Below, in pieces: positions 62,790 through 64,000 of a stretch of DNA of 64,000 nucleotides. The first letter of the stretch is position 1; each line of letters begins with the position of its first letter. The notes below the pieces were generated by a model. The model ran no database searches. It had not been told where the DNA came from and saw only the letters and a list, made by a program, of their open reading frames with translations. The DNA comes from Paenibacillus oryzisoli (GTDB lineage Bacteria > Bacillota > Bacilli > Paenibacillales > NBRC-103111): contig NZ_LYPB01000082.1 of NCBI RefSeq assembly GCF_001653565.1, positions 19,352 through 83,351 of the forward strand, read 5' to 3'. The translations under genes and the position numbers were made by a program.

Positions 62790-62834
62790 TAAAAATACAT
62801 CGCCAGGGCTTATAGACCGCATGGCGATGTATTC
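62790..62834 (-). terminator. Terminator of the sulfurtransferase gene
   Basis: AATACATCGCCA and TGGCGATGTATT form a 12-bp stem around a 16-base loop with a T run on the minus strand. It also ends before marR. Confidence 0.9.
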
Positions 62835-62867
62835 ATCATGTAATTACTGCTACATGCTCTTCAGTTC

Positions 62868-63716
62868 TCACTCTTCACCCGTCGCAATCGGGTTGTCTTC
62901 CCACGAGATCCAGTCGCTCCAGCTTCCGCTGTAGAGCTTCACGTTATCGAAGCCCGCTTCGCTAAGCCCCAGTACGTTCGGGCACGCTGTCACGCCCGAG
63001 CCGCAGTAGACGATGATTTCATCAGCGTCACGCAGTGCGGCAAAGTGCTGCTCCTGCTCCGCAGCTGATAACCAAGCGCCGTTCTCGCCGAGAACGCCCT
63101 TCCAGAAGAAGTTGCGCGCGCCTGGGATGTGGCCCGCCGCCGCATCAATCGGCTCTTCGAGGCCGAGGTAGCGGCGCTCCTCGCGCGAATCTACCAGCAC
63201 GACGCCTGGGCGACCGAGCTTGTCCTTCACTTCATCCATGCTAGCGAGCATGGAGCGGTGCACCTTCGGTGAGAAGGTGCGCGGGAATACCGCAGGCACC
63301 TCAGCAGTGACCGGATATCCCGCGGATTTCCATGCGGAGTATCCTTGATCCAGTACGTATACCTCGGAATGGCCGAGGAATTTCAGCATCCACCACAGGC
63401 GCGATGCCATAGCTCCACCTTGATCGTCGTAAGCAACGACGGTCTTCGTACCGTCTATGCCGAGACTGCCGACGAGGATTGAGAAGGCACCAAGATCCGG
63501 AAGCGGATGACGTCCGCCATGTGCCATAAGGGCACCGGAAAGATCCTTTTCCAAATCGACATACACGGCGCCTTCAATATGATCCTGCACATACTGTTCA
63601 CGGCCTGAATCAGGCTTGCCGAGCGCAAACCGACAATCTGCGATAACGATATTCGCATCCCCTAATTGTCCCAGCAACCACGACTGACTTACGATATTTT
63701 CCACGGTTTCTGCCAC
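62868..63716 (-). CDS. Two-domain sulfurtransferase (thiosulfate/3-mercaptopyruvate type)
   Basis: A 282-aa cytosolic enzyme with two rhodanese domains: an inactive first (about 10-140, IVIADCRFALGKPDSGREQY and DHIEGAVYVDLEKDLSG) and an active second (160-280) with catalytic Cys in YCGSGVTACPN. The C-terminal SWSDWISWEDNPIATGEE is shared with the STAS-like protein. It starts at GTG 63716, or GTG 63704 which has AAGGTGG eight bases upstream. The gene is more G/C-rich than its neighbours. Confidence 0.93.
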   Translation of the reverse strand: MAETVENIVSQSWLLGQLGDANIVIADCRFALGKPDSGREQYVQDHIEGAVYVDLEKDLSGALMAHGGRHPLPDLGAFSILVGSLGIDGTKTVVAYDDQGGAMASRLWWMLKFLGHSEVYVLDQGYSAWKSAGYPVTAEVPAVFPRTFSPKVHRSMLASMDEVKDKLGRPGVVLVDSREERRYLGLEEPIDAAAGHIPGARNFFWKGVLGENGAWLSAAEQEQHFAALRDADEIIVYCGSGVTACPNVLGLSEAGFDNVKLYSGSWSDWISWEDNPIATGEE

Positions 63717-63732
63717 CTTCCCCTACCTTTAA

Positions 63733-64000
63733 TTAATCGCCCATCCCACTTGTGGGAATCACAGAATAGGTCAGCCAATGACCACGATCTCCACCCATTT
63801 TATCGTAAAAAGCTTGCGCGCGTAAGTTCTCCGGGGCTGTTTCCCAGGTTATTTTGGCATAATCATGTCTAGCCGCATAGCCTTTGCAAGCTGCAAAAAG
63901 CTTCGCCGCCGCACCATGTCCACGCTCTGCTTCCACAACAAACAAGTCATTCATGACGGCAATCTTGGCGGCACGCAGCGTGCTGAAGGAAAAATATAGC
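63733..64000 (-). CDS. GNAT-family N-acetyltransferase, 5' end cut by window edge
   Basis: The visible C-terminal part reads FSTLRAAKIAVMNDLFVVEA, then RGHGAAAKLFAACK (acetyl-CoA binding loop) and RAQAFYDKMGG, all typical of GNAT. The frame stays open to position 64000, so the true start lies outside the window. It precedes the sulfurtransferase by 16 bases on the same strand and is probably in one operon with it. Confidence 0.85.
   Translation of the reverse strand, partial: LYFSFSTLRAAKIAVMNDLFVVEAERGHGAAAKLFAACKGYAARHDYAKITWETAPENLRAQAFYDKMGGDRGHWLTYSVIPTSGMGD

Overview
The window reads as a chromosomal segment of a spore-forming, monoderm Bacillales bacterium, most likely Paenibacillus or a close relative. 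Reasons: SLH-domain surface proteins, AGGAGG-type ribosome binding sites with frequent TTG/GTG starts, the speE / class A PBP / ywhD neighbourhood known from Bacillus, ydaO-type and ykkC-type riboswitches, Bacillus-type ExoA, a YhgE/Pip protein and lipobox lipoproteins. No rRNA, tRNA, transposase, phage module or CRISPR array was seen. Genus and all family names come from reading, not from a database search.

Layout. 1-310: a (GGGTT)n array, a decayed repeat array and the speE terminator. 0.3-7.3 kb: speE, a PBP1A/PbpG-like enzyme with a possible forespore promoter, ywhD, an M1 peptidase and a membrane protein. 7.4-10.9 kb: an NlpC/P60 hydrolase behind a c-di-AMP riboswitch, a PPOX flavoprotein, a guanidine exporter behind a guanidine-I riboswitch, a YdeI-like protein and a ribbon-helix-helix/methyltransferase fusion. 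10.9-14.4 kb: G-rich repeats, an unexplained structured stretch and an orphan OppBC permease pair behind a perfect palindrome. 14.4-21.3 kb: ABC exporter, lipase, cysK, exoA, a DUF2306 protein, one unknown and a VOC protein. 21.4-26.1 kb: a three-gene set forming a probable extracytoplasmic thiol-redox chain (CcdA-TlpA fusion, S-layer-anchored tandem thioredoxin, membrane stalk ending in a dithiol) behind an attenuator-like leader. 26.2-33.3 kb: ABC-F ATPase, membrane protein/XRE pair, quinone oxidoreductase, LysR regulator and divergent YhgE/Pip protein. 33.4-38.6 kb: a 1,734-residue secreted protein. 39.3-48.7 kb: a compact six-gene MacB-like export operon that also contains a sugar-type solute-binding lipoprotein. 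48.9-53.7 kb: MFS transporter, rhodanese, LysR and a LemA-like membrane pair. 53.9-58.5 kb: a 1,551-residue SLH protein with near-identical internal repeats. 58.9-64 kb: an FNT channel/lactate dehydrogenase operon with an Fnr box, a STAS-like protein whose 3' end matches the nearby sulfurtransferase gene, a MarR-controlled SDR gene, that sulfurtransferase, and a GNAT gene cut by the window edge.

How they work together. Three systems stand out. (1) The redox cluster: CcdA would carry reducing equivalents through the membrane to its fused TlpA domain, which could reduce the SLH-anchored thioredoxin and perhaps the stalk's terminal cysteines. (2) The export operon: two ATPases, one large FtsX-type permease, an HlyD-type lipoprotein, a solute-binding lipoprotein and a secreted beta-rich protein; one ATPase carries an AbrB-like tail. 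(3) The FNT-LDH operon fits oxygen-limited lactate/formate metabolism under Fnr. Several imperfect palindrome families recur in gene-free stretches.
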